A stretch of DNA of 64,000 nucleotides. Origin: Phenylobacterium sp. Lineage in GTDB: Bacteria > Pseudomonadota > Alphaproteobacteria > Caulobacterales > Caulobacteraceae. The translations under genes and the position numbers were made by a program. The stretch spans positions 1-64,000 of the forward strand of contig NZ_JAUXVZ010000055.1 in assembly GCF_030680185.1 (NCBI RefSeq), given 5' to 3'. This document shows positions 26,090-35,058 of this stretch, piece by piece. The notes beneath the pieces are model-generated. The model was not told the DNA's origin. It saw nothing but the letters and a program-made list of their open reading frames with translations, and searched no databases. How positions within the stretch are numbered: position 1 is the stretch's first letter; the number at the start of each line of letters is the position of its first letter.

Positions 26090-27951
26090 GTGGGGCGATG
26101 CTGCGGATGACGCAAGCCGACGATGTCGCCAAGGCGATCATCGAACGGTTGGACGGCAAGGTGGTGCTGGGCCTGCCGCTCGGGCTGGGTAAGGCCAATC
26201 ACATCGCCAACGCCCTTTATGCCCGGGCGGCGACCGACCGCTCGATCTCGCTACGGATCTTCACGGCGCTGACCCTGACGCCGCCGGAGCCCGGCAGCCT
26301 GTTGGAAAAGCGGTTCATGGGACCGATCCTGGAGCGCACCCTTGGGGGCTATCCCGAGCTCGCCTACGCCCAAGCGCAGCGCCGCGGCGGCCTGCCGCCC
26401 AATATCGAGGTGGACGAGTTCTTCCTGCAGGCCGGCATGTGGCTGAACGACCCCGAGGTGCAGCAGAACTACATCAGCGCCAACTACACCCATGCCAGCC
26501 GCTACATTCTGGAACGGGGCTGCAACGTGGTCGCCCAGCTGGTGGCAAAGGGAGAGCGCGACGGCGCCGAGCGCTACAGCCTGTCCTGCAACACCGACCT
26601 GACCCTGGAACTGCTCAAGGCCAAGGCGGAGGGCCGCACCGACCTCATCCTGGTGGGCCAGGTCAATTCCGAGCTGCCCTATATGCCCGGCCCGGCCGAG
26701 CTGCCGCCAGAGGCCTTCGCCATGATGCTGGAGAGCCCAGAGGTGGAGTTTCCCCTGCCCGGCCCGCCCAAGCAGCCGGTCACCCTGACCCACTACGCCA
26801 TGGGCTTCCACGTCGCGAGCCTGATCCCCGACGGCGGCACCCTGGAGATCGGCATCGGCTCCATGGGCCACGCGGTGGCCCACGCTCTGATCCTGCGTCA
26901 CCAAAAGCCGACACGCTTCGCCGCCATCCTCAAGGCCCTGACTCCGCCCGACGATCCTCTGGAGCGCCACACCGGACCCTTCGAAGAGGGGCTCTACGGA
27001 GCCACCGAGATGTTCGTGGACGCCTTTCTGGAGCTCTATCGCGCGGGCGTTCTAAAGCGCGAGGTGGACGGCGCGGTGCTGGACGCGGCCTTCTTCCTGG
27101 CGCCGCGGGACTTCTACGCCGCCCTGCGCGACATGCCGCTGGAGGAACGCGCGAAGTTCCGGATGACCGATGTGGGCTTCGTCAATGAACTGCACGGCGC
27201 GGACTTCGACAAGCGGGTGGCCGACCGCAAGGGCGCGCGCTTCGTCAACAACGCCATGATCGCCACCCTGCTGGGCGCCGTGACCTCCGACGCCCTCGAG
27301 GATGGCCGCGTGGTGAGCGGGGTCGGCGGCCAGTACAACTTCGTGGCCCAGGCCTTCGCCCTGCCGGACGCTCGCTCGATCATGACGCTTCCGGCCAGCC
27401 GGCAGGGAAGCGACGGGCGAGAGTCCAATATCCGCTGGTCCTATGGTCACACCACCATCCCCCGGCACCTGCGCGACATGGTGGTGACCGAGTATGGCGT
27501 CGCCGATCTGCGCGGCGCCCGGGACAGCGAAGTTATCGCCCGCATGCTGGCGGTCGCCGACGCCGCCTTCCACGAGGATCTGACGGGACAGGCCAAGGCG
27601 GCGGGCAAGCTGCCGGCCAGCCACCAGATCGCCGACTTTGCCGCCGACAATACGGCCACCGTCCTGGCTGAGCGACTGGCGCCCTTCCGCAAGGCCGGCG
27701 ACCTGCCCCCCTTCCCGTTCGGCACGGAGATGACCGAGGTGGAACAGGCCCTGGCGCCGGCCCTGCAGAAGATCAAGTCTGCGGCGACCGCCAAGACCGA
27801 GATTGCGGCCCTGGCCCTGCGCGGGGTGACCGCTGGGCGACCTGACGATCGGGTGCGTCAGGCCCTGGCGCGGCTGGGCCTGGACCGGCCCAGAGGGGTG
27901 GCGGAGCGGCTCTATGCCCGGCTGGTGCGCGGGGCGATGGCAGAGCCCTAA
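26086..27951 (+). CDS. Acetyl-CoA hydrolase/transferase family protein
   Basis: 621 residues, starting at GTG 26086, which overlaps the previous stop (GTGA). Family motifs: LGLPLGLGKANHIANALY at the N-terminus; NYTHASRYILERGCNVVAQLV; LEIGIGSMGHAVAHAL; GLYGATEMFVDAFLELYRAG, where the catalytic-type Glu is expected; SGVGGQYNFVAQAFAL; and VVTEYGVADLRG. Such enzymes move CoA between acyl groups or hydrolyse acetyl-CoA. Coupling to fadE, thiolase and fadJ suggests it disposes of beta-oxidation products or salvages CoA. The precise acceptor is unknown. Confidence 0.85.
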   Translation: MSGAMLRMTQADDVAKAIIERLDGKVVLGLPLGLGKANHIANALYARAATDRSISLRIFTALTLTPPEPGSLLEKRFMGPILERTLGGYPELAYAQAQRRGGLPPNIEVDEFFLQAGMWLNDPEVQQNYISANYTHASRYILERGCNVVAQLVAKGERDGAERYSLSCNTDLTLELLKAKAEGRTDLILVGQVNSELPYMPGPAELPPEAFAMMLESPEVEFPLPGPPKQPVTLTHYAMGFHVASLIPDGGTLEIGIGSMGHAVAHALILRHQKPTRFAAILKALTPPDDPLERHTGPFEEGLYGATEMFVDAFLELYRAGVLKREVDGAVLDAAFFLAPRDFYAALRDMPLEERAKFRMTDVGFVNELHGADFDKRVADRKGARFVNNAMIATLLGAVTSDALEDGRVVSGVGGQYNFVAQAFALPDARSIMTLPASRQGSDGRESNIRWSYGHTTIPRHLRDMVVTEYGVADLRGARDSEVIARMLAVADAAFHEDLTGQAKAAGKLPASHQIADFAADNTATVLAERLAPFRKAGDLPPFPFGTEMTEVEQALAPALQKIKSAATAKTEIAALALRGVTAGRPDDRVRQALARLGLDRPRGVAERLYARLVRGAMAEP

Positions 27952-28013
27952 GCTTCGCCGCGGCCCCAGCCTTGCAGCGCTCGGTTCAAATCGTACCGAG
28001 AAGGGACGCCGCC

Positions 28014-28481
28014 ATGTTCGAAAAAGCCAACAAGACCCCCGCTCGGCCCCAGGCCGAAGAGACGCCCGCGATCCGCAACGCCGCCGCCTCACCGTCCGCC
28101 ACGCCCAAGCCCAAGGCGCCGTCCCTGATCGGTCCGGGCCTTTGTATTCAAGGGAATATCGCCGGCGAGGCCGAGGTTCAGATCGATGGGCTGGTGCGCG
28201 GCGATGTTCGCGTCGGCAAGCTCAGCCTGGGACCCCAGGGCCGGATTGAAGGCACGGTTGTCGCCGTGGTGGCTGAAATCCGTGGCCAGATCAAAGGCCC
28301 GATGAAGGCGCGTCAGGTGCGCCTCTATGGCACAGCTCATGTGGAGGGCGACATCGCCCACGAGCAACTGGCCATGGAGACCGGCGCGGTCTTCGAAGGT
28401 CGCAGCGTGCGGCTGCCGAAGCCCGAAGCCGATGCGCCGGCCGCCGCCCCCGCAGCGCCCGCCGTCTCCAGCGCGGCCTGA
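28014..28481 (+). CDS. Bactofilin
   Basis: 155 residues from the ATG at 28014 (GAGAAGGGA upstream); an in-frame ATG 42 bp earlier lacks a good site. The central bactofilin domain is a right-handed beta-helix of short hydrophobic repeats (SLIGPGLCIQGNIAGEAEVQ, IDGLVRGDVRVGKLSLGPQG, HVEGDIAHEQLAMETGAVFE) flanked by disordered Ala/Pro-rich tails. Bactofilins form membrane-linked polymers; in Caulobacter BacA/BacB act in stalk formation (established knowledge). The gene is followed by a convergent gene after 4 bp. A 6-bp inverted repeat CTCGGT/ACCGAG lies just upstream (27980-28000). Confidence 0.9.
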   Translation: MFEKANKTPARPQAEETPAIRNAAASPSATPKPKAPSLIGPGLCIQGNIAGEAEVQIDGLVRGDVRVGKLSLGPQGRIEGTVVAVVAEIRGQIKGPMKARQVRLYGTAHVEGDIAHEQLAMETGAVFEGRSVRLPKPEADAPAAAPAAPAVSSAA

Positions 28482-28485
28482 GCCT

Positions 28486-29685
28486 TCAGGGCGCCGGTGA
28501 CGGGGGAACGTCGGGGATGATCTCTGCGAACGCGGCGCCGGTCGCCCCGGCGGCACGTCCCGCCTCAAACAGCCTACGCATGGACTCCGCGTCAAACGCC
28601 AGGCTGTCGGCGCCGAGGGCCGTAGGGATCGCGGCGTAGCGCAGCCGCGCGTCATTTCGGTTGGCGAAGGCGACGGCGGCGATCAGATGGGCTCGAAGGT
28701 CAGATTTCGACAGGGTGTCGAAGCTGCGCATCAGGATGGGCAAGGTCGCCCCCTTGGTGAGCGCCCGCCGGGGCTCCACCTCGCCATTGATGATCACGTA
28801 GAGGTCGCGCGGGCGCATGACGCCTTCCGGCGTCCACAGGGTCAGGGTCGCGGGGGCCAGGACGAACGGCGTGCTGACGCCGCCGTCGACATGCATCTCA
28901 GCCAGTCCCGTCCCGGTGTCGTCCAGCTGCATCATCACCGGGGGGAAGACGCCGGGAATACTGGCTGACGCCACGAGGACGTTGCGAAACAGGGCCACTG
29001 CAGTGGCCTCCTGCCCCGGAGCCTGTCCGGCGGCCGCGATCGCGCCCATATCCCAAAGAACAGTGGCTTGCGCGTCCAGATTGGTGGTCGCCACCAGCAA
29101 CCGCCGCCCTTTGCTGTGTTCAGCCGCGATGGCCCGCAATAGCGCCGGGTCCACATATTTTCCCACGAGAGCCCGCAGGGAGCGGTCGCTGTAGAGGCTT
29201 GGGCGAGACAGCGCCCCCCAGCCTCCCGAGGTCAGACGGGAGACATCCTCATCCCGATAGGCTGCAGTGAGGCTGTGGTCCCAGGTTGGTCCAAGGAAGG
29301 CGAAGGGCGAGATCAGGGCACCCGTACTCACCCCCGTCACCAGATCAAACACCGGCCGGTCACCGGCTTCGGTCCAGCCGACCAGCACCCCTGCCCCGTA
29401 GGCGCCGTTGGCGCCGCCGCCCGAAACCGCAAGCGCTGTCAGCCCATCGGCGTCGAGGGCTTCGCGCTCGGTCCGCCAGGCGCTCAAAAACGCTTGGCCC
29501 GCCGCCTCGTCATTGCCCGCGAAACGGAAGGGGTCGAGCACGGTCCGCGCCGACGCCTGAACCTGCGCTGGCTCGATGTCGGGCCGCGAAATCGAGCCAC
29601 AGCTGGCGAGCGCCAGAGACAGGGCGACCATCAGGACGGCGGTCAAACGGCCGTGAGGAACCTTGTGGCTCAGGCGCATACACAT
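28486..29685 (-). CDS. Patatin-like phospholipase lipoprotein
   Basis: 399 residues from ATG 29685 (GGAG upstream); ATG 29679 is an alternative. A hydrophobic segment ends in a lipobox (ALASC), so the protein should be lipid-anchored. The patatin fold is clear: oxyanion loop GGGANGAYGAG, nucleophile Ser in GVSTGAL and the Asp of DGGVSTPF form the Ser-Asp dyad. It would release fatty acids from phospholipids or lysophospholipids at the cell envelope. Its 5' end is 14 bases from the end of a LysR gene on the same strand, so the two may be co-transcribed. Confidence 0.9.
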   Translation of the reverse strand: MCMRLSHKVPHGRLTAVLMVALSLALASCGSISRPDIEPAQVQASARTVLDPFRFAGNDEAAGQAFLSAWRTEREALDADGLTALAVSGGGANGAYGAGVLVGWTEAGDRPVFDLVTGVSTGALISPFAFLGPTWDHSLTAAYRDEDVSRLTSGGWGALSRPSLYSDRSLRALVGKYVDPALLRAIAAEHSKGRRLLVATTNLDAQATVLWDMGAIAAAGQAPGQEATAVALFRNVLVASASIPGVFPPVMMQLDDTGTGLAEMHVDGGVSTPFVLAPATLTLWTPEGVMRPRDLYVIINGEVEPRRALTKGATLPILMRSFDTLSKSDLRAHLIAAVAFANRNDARLRYAAIPTALGADSLAFDAESMRRLFEAGRAAGATGAAFAEIIPDVPPSPAP

Positions 29686-29699
29686 GAGACTCCAGTGGC

Positions 29700-30638
29700 T
29701 CAGCCGGCGGGTCCTGTCGAGGCCGCACCGCGCCCGGCGCACCGCGCCGACAGCCGTTCGACCAGAAACCGGGCGAGGACCTCCACACGCGCCGGTCGGG
29801 GTCCCCCCGGCGGCATCACAAGATGCAGGGCCACAGGCGGCGGACTCCAGTCGGCGAGCACCGCCTCCAGACGGCCGGCCGCGAGGGCGTCGCCGACGAT
29901 GAAGTCCGGTTGAAGCGCCAGGCCCAGGCCCGCCTCCAGAGCCGGCAGCAGGGCTTCGGCGTTATTGGCCCGCAAGGGTCCGACGGGGCGCACCGACGCC
30001 TCCTCCCCTGCCGCATTGACGAACCGCCAGGTCTCGGGCGTGGGCAGATAGGCGTAGCCGAGGCAGGCATGTTCAGCCAGATGGGCCGGGTGGGTCGGTC
30101 GCCCCCTGGCGGCGAGATAGGCCGGCGACGCCACCACGTGTCGCGGGACGGGTCCGATCCGACGGGCCACGAGGGATGAGTCCGGCAAGGCCGCGATCCG
30201 GAGCGCCATGTCGAACCCCATGCCGATGAGGTCGATGGCTTCATCACTCATATGCAGGTCCACCGACACGTCCGGATGGGCGGCGAGGAAGTCCGGCAGC
30301 AGGGGGGCCACCTCCAGCAGGCCAAAGGACATGGGCGAGGCCAGACGCACCAGTCCGCGGGGCTGGGCCGACTGCGCCAGGATGGCGTCCTCGGCCGCCT
30401 CGCCGTCATTCAGCAGCTGCGCGGCCGGCCCTGCCAACCGAAGGCCCGCCTCCGTCAGGGCCAGGCGCCTGGAGGTGCGGTTGAACAGCCGCGCCCCGAG
30501 CCTCGCCTCCAGCCGGGTCACCGCCTTGGAGACCGTCGCCTTGGACAGGGCCAGCTCATCGGCGGCGGCGGAGAAGGATTTGAGCTCCACCACCTTGGCG
30601 AAGATCGCCATGGCCTCCAGGTCCGGCAACTTGGGCAT
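29700..30638 (-). CDS. LysR-family transcriptional regulator
   Basis: 312 residues. A winged helix-turn-helix at about 5-64 (SFSAAADELALSKATVSKAV, RLGARLFNRTSRRLALTEAG) is followed by a substrate-binding domain of about 210 residues (GLVRLASPMSFGLLEVAPLL, LEAGLGLALQPDFIVGD). It belongs to the large subgroup that controls adjacent oxidoreductase genes. It is divergent from the pirin-wrbA pair; the 100-bp gap has a 7-bp inverted repeat that could be its operator. Expected to autoregulate and to activate or repress pirin/wrbA; the inducer is not known. Confidence 0.9.
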   Translation of the reverse strand: MPKLPDLEAMAIFAKVVELKSFSAAADELALSKATVSKAVTRLEARLGARLFNRTSRRLALTEAGLRLAGPAAQLLNDGEAAEDAILAQSAQPRGLVRLASPMSFGLLEVAPLLPDFLAAHPDVSVDLHMSDEAIDLIGMGFDMALRIAALPDSSLVARRIGPVPRHVVASPAYLAARGRPTHPAHLAEHACLGYAYLPTPETWRFVNAAGEEASVRPVGPLRANNAEALLPALEAGLGLALQPDFIVGDALAAGRLEAVLADWSPPPVALHLVMPPGGPRPARVEVLARFLVERLSARCAGRGAASTGPAG

Positions 30639-30641
30639 TTT

Positions 30642-30669
30642 AGAAACAGTGTCTTTCAGTAGTTTCTAT
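30642..30669. promoter_or_regulatory. Candidate LysR operator
   Basis: TAGAAAC (30642-30648) and GTTTCTA (30663-30669) form a perfect 7-bp inverted repeat with a 14-base spacer. It lies in the divergent gap, four bases from the LysR start and about 70 bp before the pirin start. Position and dyad symmetry fit a LysR recognition site. Confidence 0.55.
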
Positions 30670-30738
30670 TTATGGTGCGATCATCCGCCCTATCTTGGTC
30701 TCAGGCAAGAGCGCCCCGCTGGGCGCGGAGGTTTCGAG

Positions 30739-31437
30739 ATGATCGAACGCAGAGGTTTTGACGGACTGGGCGGCGCCGACCACGGTTGGCTGAAGGCGCG
30801 CCACCACTTCTCCTTCGCCAACTACTACGACCCCAAGCGCATGGGCTGGGGGCCGATCCGGGTCTGGAACGACGACGAGATCGCGCCGAACTCGGGCTTC
30901 CCGCCCCATCCCCATGCCGACATGGAGATCATCACCTATGTCCGGGACGGCGCCATCACCCACCAGGACAGCCTGGGCAACAAGGGTCGCACCGAGGCAG
31001 GCGACGTCCAGGTGATGAGCGCGGGCTCCGGCATCCGCCATGCGGAGTACAATCTGGAGAGCGACACCACCCGCATCTTCCAGATCTGGATCGAGCCGGC
31101 CCGCACCGGCGGCGCGCCCGCCTGGGGCGCCAAGCCCTTTCCCAAGGGCGACCGGTCCGGACGCTTCGTGACCCTGGCCAGCGGTTTCGAGGACGACGCC
31201 GACGCCCTGCCGATCCGCACCCCGGCCCGGGTGCTGGGCGCCACCCTGCAGGCGGGTGAGACCACCGAGCACGTCCTGGACGCCGCGCGCCACGCCTATC
31301 TGGTGCCGGCCAAGGGCCGGGTGGAGGTCAATGGCGTGACCCTGGAGGCCCGGGATGGGGCGGCCATCACCGGCGAGACGTCCCTCACCATCACCGCCCT
31401 GGAAGATTCCGAACTCGTCCTGGTGGACGCGGCCTAA
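30739..31437 (+). CDS. Pirin-family protein
   Basis: 232 residues from the ATG at 30739, preceded by GGAGG. The bicupin fold shows the metal-binding signature in the N-terminal cupin: [15 protein letters not shown] (two His) and [10 protein letters not shown] (His, Glu). The second cupin ends in [17 protein letters not shown]. Bacterial pirins bind iron; some act as quercetin dioxygenases (YhaK/YhhW type). It is followed after 44 bp by wrbA and controlled by a divergent LysR gene, so a quinone or redox-stress role is likely. A longer frame upstream runs through the LysR gene and is rejected. Confidence 0.9.
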   Translation: MIERRGFDGLGGADHGWLKARHHFSFANYYDPKRMGWGPIRVWNDDEIAPNSGFPPHPHADMEIITYVRDGAITHQDSLGNKGRTEAGDVQVMSAGSGIRHAEYNLESDTTRIFQIWIEPARTGGAPAWGAKPFPKGDRSGRFVTLASGFEDDADALPIRTPARVLGATLQAGETTEHVLDAARHAYLVPAKGRVEVNGVTLEARDGAAITGETSLTITALEDSELVLVDAA

Positions 31438-31481
31438 AGGCCGCCTCCCCTACCCCAACACTCACGCTTCAGGAGTTCCTC

Positions 31482-32081
31482 ATGACCAAGGTTCTGGTCC
31501 TCTACTATTCGGCCTATGGCCACATCGAAACCATGGCCCAGGCCGTGGCTGAAGGCGCCCGGGAGACCGGCGCCCAGGTCGACATCAAGCGGGTCCCTGA
31601 CCTGGTGCCCGAAGAGGTCGCCAAGGCGGCTCACTACAAGCTGGATCAGGCCGCGCCCGTGGCCTCCATCCAGGACCTGGCCGAGTATGACGCCATCATC
31701 ATCGGCGTCGGCACCCGCTTTGGCCGCATGGCCTCGCAGATGGCCAACTTCCTCGACCAGGCCGGCGGTCTGTGGGCCAGCGGCGCACTGAACGGCAAGG
31801 TCGGCGGCGCCTTCACCGCCACGGCCACCCAGCATGGCGGCCAGGAGACGACCCTGTTCTCGCTGATCACCAACCTGATGCACTTTGGCCTCGTGGTGGT
31901 CGGCATGGACTATGGCTATCAGGCCCAGATGCGCCTGGACGAGGTGACCGGCGGCAGCCCCTACGGCGCCACCACCATCACCGGCGGCGACGGCTCGCGC
32001 CAGCCCAGCCAGACCGAGCTGGACGGCGCCCGCTATCAGGGCCGCCGCATCGCCGAGGTGGCCAAGAAGCTGCACGGCTAG
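31482..32081 (+). CDS. wrbA: NAD(P)H:quinone oxidoreductase, WrbA type
   Basis: 199 residues, the standard WrbA length. FMN-binding flavodoxin-like fold: phosphate loop [21 protein letters not shown], then [19 protein letters not shown] and [15 protein letters not shown], and the conserved [19 protein letters not shown] near the C-terminus. It reduces quinones by two electrons, avoiding semiquinone stress. It is 44 bp after the pirin gene and probably in the same transcript. Confidence 0.95.
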   Translation: MTKVLVLYYSAYGHIETMAQAVAEGARETGAQVDIKRVPDLVPEEVAKAAHYKLDQAAPVASIQDLAEYDAIIIGVGTRFGRMASQMANFLDQAGGLWASGALNGKVGGAFTATATQHGGQETTLFSLITNLMHFGLVVVGMDYGYQAQMRLDEVTGGSPYGATTITGGDGSRQPSQTELDGARYQGRRIAEVAKKLHG

Positions 32082-32248
32082 GTTTGTCGGCGCACTTGTC
32101 CCCTCGGGATGGGTGCGCCGCACCGCCCTGTCTAACCAACAAGTCTCGGCCTCAACACCGAGACATCACCAAACCCACGAATGGATGACACTGGCCTAGC
32201 CTAGTGGAGGCCCCCGTCCGCTGATCACAGCAACAAGGGGGACGGACC
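32082..32248 (+). promoter_or_regulatory. Structured leader between wrbA and the TonB receptor
   Basis: Three inverted repeats lie in 167 bp: GGCGCAC/GTGCGCC (32089-32119), GTCTCGG/CCGAGAC with an 8-base loop (32143-32164), and CCGTCC/GGACGG (32214-32245). The last would pair into the AAGGGGGA ribosome-binding region of the receptor. The first may end wrbA transcription. The set could form a regulated 5' leader, but it matches no riboswitch class I know. Confidence 0.4.
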
Positions 32249-34948
32249 ATGTCATCCAACCATCTGCGCCATCCGGCGCGTCTCGCCGGCGCGCGTACGC
32301 GCCGCGCTCTGCTCGCCGTCTCGGCCTCTCTGCCCATTCTTGCCGCCGCCGCAGCGCCCGCGCTCGCCGAGGACGCCGAAGTCTCGGAGGTGGTGGTCAC
32401 CGCCTCGCCGATCCGCGAGTCCATCGAAGCCTCTCTGGAAATCCAGAAGGCGTCGGACAACATCGTCAACGTCATCGCGTCCGACACCATCGGTCGCTTC
32501 CCCGACGCCACCGCGGCTGGCGCGCTGGCCCGCCTGCCCGGCGTCGGCGTTCAGCGCGACCAGGGCCAGGAGCGCTACATCCAGATCCGCGGCGCGCCCA
32601 CCCGCTGGACCACCATGGCGCTGGACGGCGTCAACCTGATCGGGGCCGAAGACCGGATCTTTCGCTTCGACTCCGTGCCCGCCGCACAGATCAGCCAGGT
32701 GGTGCTGAACAAGACCCTGCTGCCGAACATGCCCGCCGAGGCCCTGGCCGGCCGGGTGAACATCGAGACCTTCTCGCCCCTGACCCTGCCGGGCTTCCAT
32801 GGCTCGTTTGATGTGGGCGGCGGCTTCGTCGACATGGGCGACGGCCCGGTAAAGCAGTATTCCGGCCGCCTGTCCTGGTCCAACGGGACCTGGGGCGCCA
32901 GCCTGATCGGCTCGCACTACTCGTTCGAGCAGCACACCGACAACTCGGAGCCGCGGTTCGACACCGTGGGGCTCTCGTCGCAGCGCTTCACCAAGTATGT
33001 GATCGAACGGGTCACCGAGTCCTTTTCCGGTAAGATCGAATACTCACCAAACGACGACCACTACATCTCCCTCACCCACCTGACGACCGAGTTCGAAGAC
33101 TTCGAAGAGCGCAACTGGTACGTCTTCACCTATGCCAACGCCTTCTCAGGCACGCGGAACTTCGAGACCGCCGACCTGATCGGCGTGCCGATGACCGCCT
33201 CCTTCGCCTATGGCATCTACACCAACGGCGTGAACTTCAACGTTCTGCACGGCGACCATCGGGTCAAGGACTGGGACCTGAGCTGGGACCTGGCCTACGC
33301 CACCACCGAGTTCAACAACTTCTATCCCTCGGTCGGCCAGCAGACCTCCACCTCCACCTCGCGGCCGTCGATCGCCAACACCGCCTTCCTTCCGTCGATG
33401 ACGGTGAAGGTTAACGCCACGGGCAGCGGCATCCCGCTGCACACGCTTTACGACACCGTGCTGATCAATGGTCAGCCCGCGCGGGGAGCGCAGCGCACCT
33501 CGCTGAACCAGCTGACCCTGCCGGAATCCTTCGCCACGGAGTCCACGGGCCGGCTTGAGACCGAAGCCGTCACCCTGAAGTTCGACGGCAGCCGCGACTG
33601 GGACAGCTTCGGCGCCCAGGCCACCTTCAGCGCCGGCTTCCAGTACGACGACCGGGCCCAGGAGAACGACGTCACCGCCCTGGTCCGTCGCGACGGCACG
33701 GTGGCCACCGGCAACCGCACGGGCTTCCCGCTGGAAACCAATGGCGCCCTCCTGGGTCTGCCGTGGGACATGAAGACCCTGTTCGGCTCGACCGTCTGGG
33801 ATCAGGATATGGACCGCGGATTCACCGCTGTTCACATCGACACCCGGCGCATGACCGAGGGCGTGCTCGCCCTCATGGCCGCCGCCCGCGCCGCCAATAC
33901 GGCCGGAACCGGCAATTTCGCCGTCTATGACATCGACAAGCGGGCCACCAACGCCGTCGATGAGAAGGTCGCGTCTGGCTATGTGATGAACCGCTGGAAG
34001 TGGGATCGCCACACCCTCACCGGCGGCGTCCGCATCGAGCGCACGGAGATCAATTCCGAGGGCCTGGCCAATGTGGCGGGCGCGCTCGTTCCGCTCAGCT
34101 TCTCTACGGAAGAGACCAACGTCTTCCCGAGCCTGCACTACGGCTTCGACTATTCCGACACGCTGAAACTGCGGGCGGCCTTCATCACCGGCTCGGCCCG
34201 TCCGAGCCTGGAGGACATGCGCGCGACAGTGACCGTGAACGACACCAGCGAGACCATCAGTGGCGGCAACCCCTTCGTGACGCCGGAGAAGGCCTATGGC
34301 GTCGATCTGTCGGCCGAATGGTATTTCGCCCCCGCAGCCCTGCTGGCGGCCAGCTTCTTCCACCGGGAAGTCGACAATGTCCTGTTCGACGCCTCGCGCA
34401 TCGTCGGCGATGACAGCTACAACTTCGGCGGCGTCGATCGCAGCGCCTACACCATCTCGTCGATCCAGAACGGCCGCAGCGGCTACCTGACCGGCCTCGA
34501 GTTCGTCTACACCCAGCCCTGGACCTTCCTGCCGGGCTGGCTGTCGGGCTTCGGCTTCCAGGGCAGCGTGTCCTTCACCAAGGGCGAGTTCGAAACCCCC
34601 ACCGGCGAGACCGTGGAATTCCCGGGCACCTCGGATCGCATCGCCGGCGCCACCCTGTTCTATGAGAAGTACGGCCTGTCTTCACGCCTGTCCTGGCAGC
34701 ACCGCACCGACTGGCTGGACGAAGTCTTCCCCTCAGGCTCTTCGGCCAACTCCAACCTCTACTGGGGCGACAGCCAGCGCCTGGACTTCTCCGCTCGCTA
34801 CCAGGTCAACGAGACCTTCTCGGTCTTCCTGGACGCCAACAACCTCACCAATGAAGAAGGCGTGCGCTACCAGGGTCGCGAGGACCGTCCCTATGAGATC
34901 GAGGGCTTCGGCCGGAAATACCTCCTGGGCGTCCGCGCCTCCTTCTAG
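32249..34948 (+). CDS. TonB-dependent outer-membrane receptor, Caulobacter oligosaccharide-type
   Basis: 899 residues. A signal peptide (ending APALAE) is followed by a TonB box-like stretch (VSEVVVTASP). The plug has motifs common in alphaproteobacterial saccharide receptors: IGRFPDATAAGALARLPGVG, QGQERYIQIRGAP and VVLNKTLLPNMPAEALAGRV. The barrel ends YLLGVRASF, with the terminal Phe for Bam recognition. Ligand unknown; no transport or hydrolase partner is adjacent. It has its own leader and is followed by an intrinsic terminator at 35003-35038. Confidence 0.92.
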   Translation: MSSNHLRHPARLAGARTRRALLAVSASLPILAAAAAPALAEDAEVSEVVVTASPIRESIEASLEIQKASDNIVNVIASDTIGRFPDATAAGALARLPGVGVQRDQGQERYIQIRGAPTRWTTMALDGVNLIGAEDRIFRFDSVPAAQISQVVLNKTLLPNMPAEALAGRVNIETFSPLTLPGFHGSFDVGGGFVDMGDGPVKQYSGRLSWSNGTWGASLIGSHYSFEQHTDNSEPRFDTVGLSSQRFTKYVIERVTESFSGKIEYSPNDDHYISLTHLTTEFEDFEERNWYVFTYANAFSGTRNFETADLIGVPMTASFAYGIYTNGVNFNVLHGDHRVKDWDLSWDLAYATTEFNNFYPSVGQQTSTSTSRPSIANTAFLPSMTVKVNATGSGIPLHTLYDTVLINGQPARGAQRTSLNQLTLPESFATESTGRLETEAVTLKFDGSRDWDSFGAQATFSAGFQYDDRAQENDVTALVRRDGTVATGNRTGFPLETNGALLGLPWDMKTLFGSTVWDQDMDRGFTAVHIDTRRMTEGVLALMAAARAANTAGTGNFAVYDIDKRATNAVDEKVASGYVMNRWKWDRHTLTGGVRIERTEINSEGLANVAGALVPLSFSTEETNVFPSLHYGFDYSDTLKLRAAFITGSARPSLEDMRATVTVNDTSETISGGNPFVTPEKAYGVDLSAEWYFAPAALLAASFFHREVDNVLFDASRIVGDDSYNFGGVDRSAYTISSIQNGRSGYLTGLEFVYTQPWTFLPGWLSGFGFQGSVSFTKGEFETPTGETVEFPGTSDRIAGATLFYEKYGLSSRLSWQHRTDWLDEVFPSGSSANSNLYWGDSQRLDFSARYQVNETFSVFLDANNLTNEEGVRYQGREDRPYEIEGFGRKYLLGVRASF

Positions 34949-35002
34949 ATCCCCGCTCCACCCTGACCTCGCCTCGCGGGGTCAGGGTATGGACACCACC
35001 TT

Positions 35003-35038
35003 GGGCGCCCCGGTCATCGCTGGCGCGCCCTTATTTTT
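35003..35038 (+). terminator. Rho-independent terminator after the TonB receptor
   Basis: GGGCGC (35003-35008) pairs with GCGCCC (35025-35030), followed by TTATTTTT. A second hairpin just before it (ACCCTGACC at 34960-34968 with GGTCAGGGT at 34980-34988) has no T-run and may act with it. Confidence 0.65.
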
Positions 35039-35058
35039 CCGGAATGTGCTTGGGCGGC

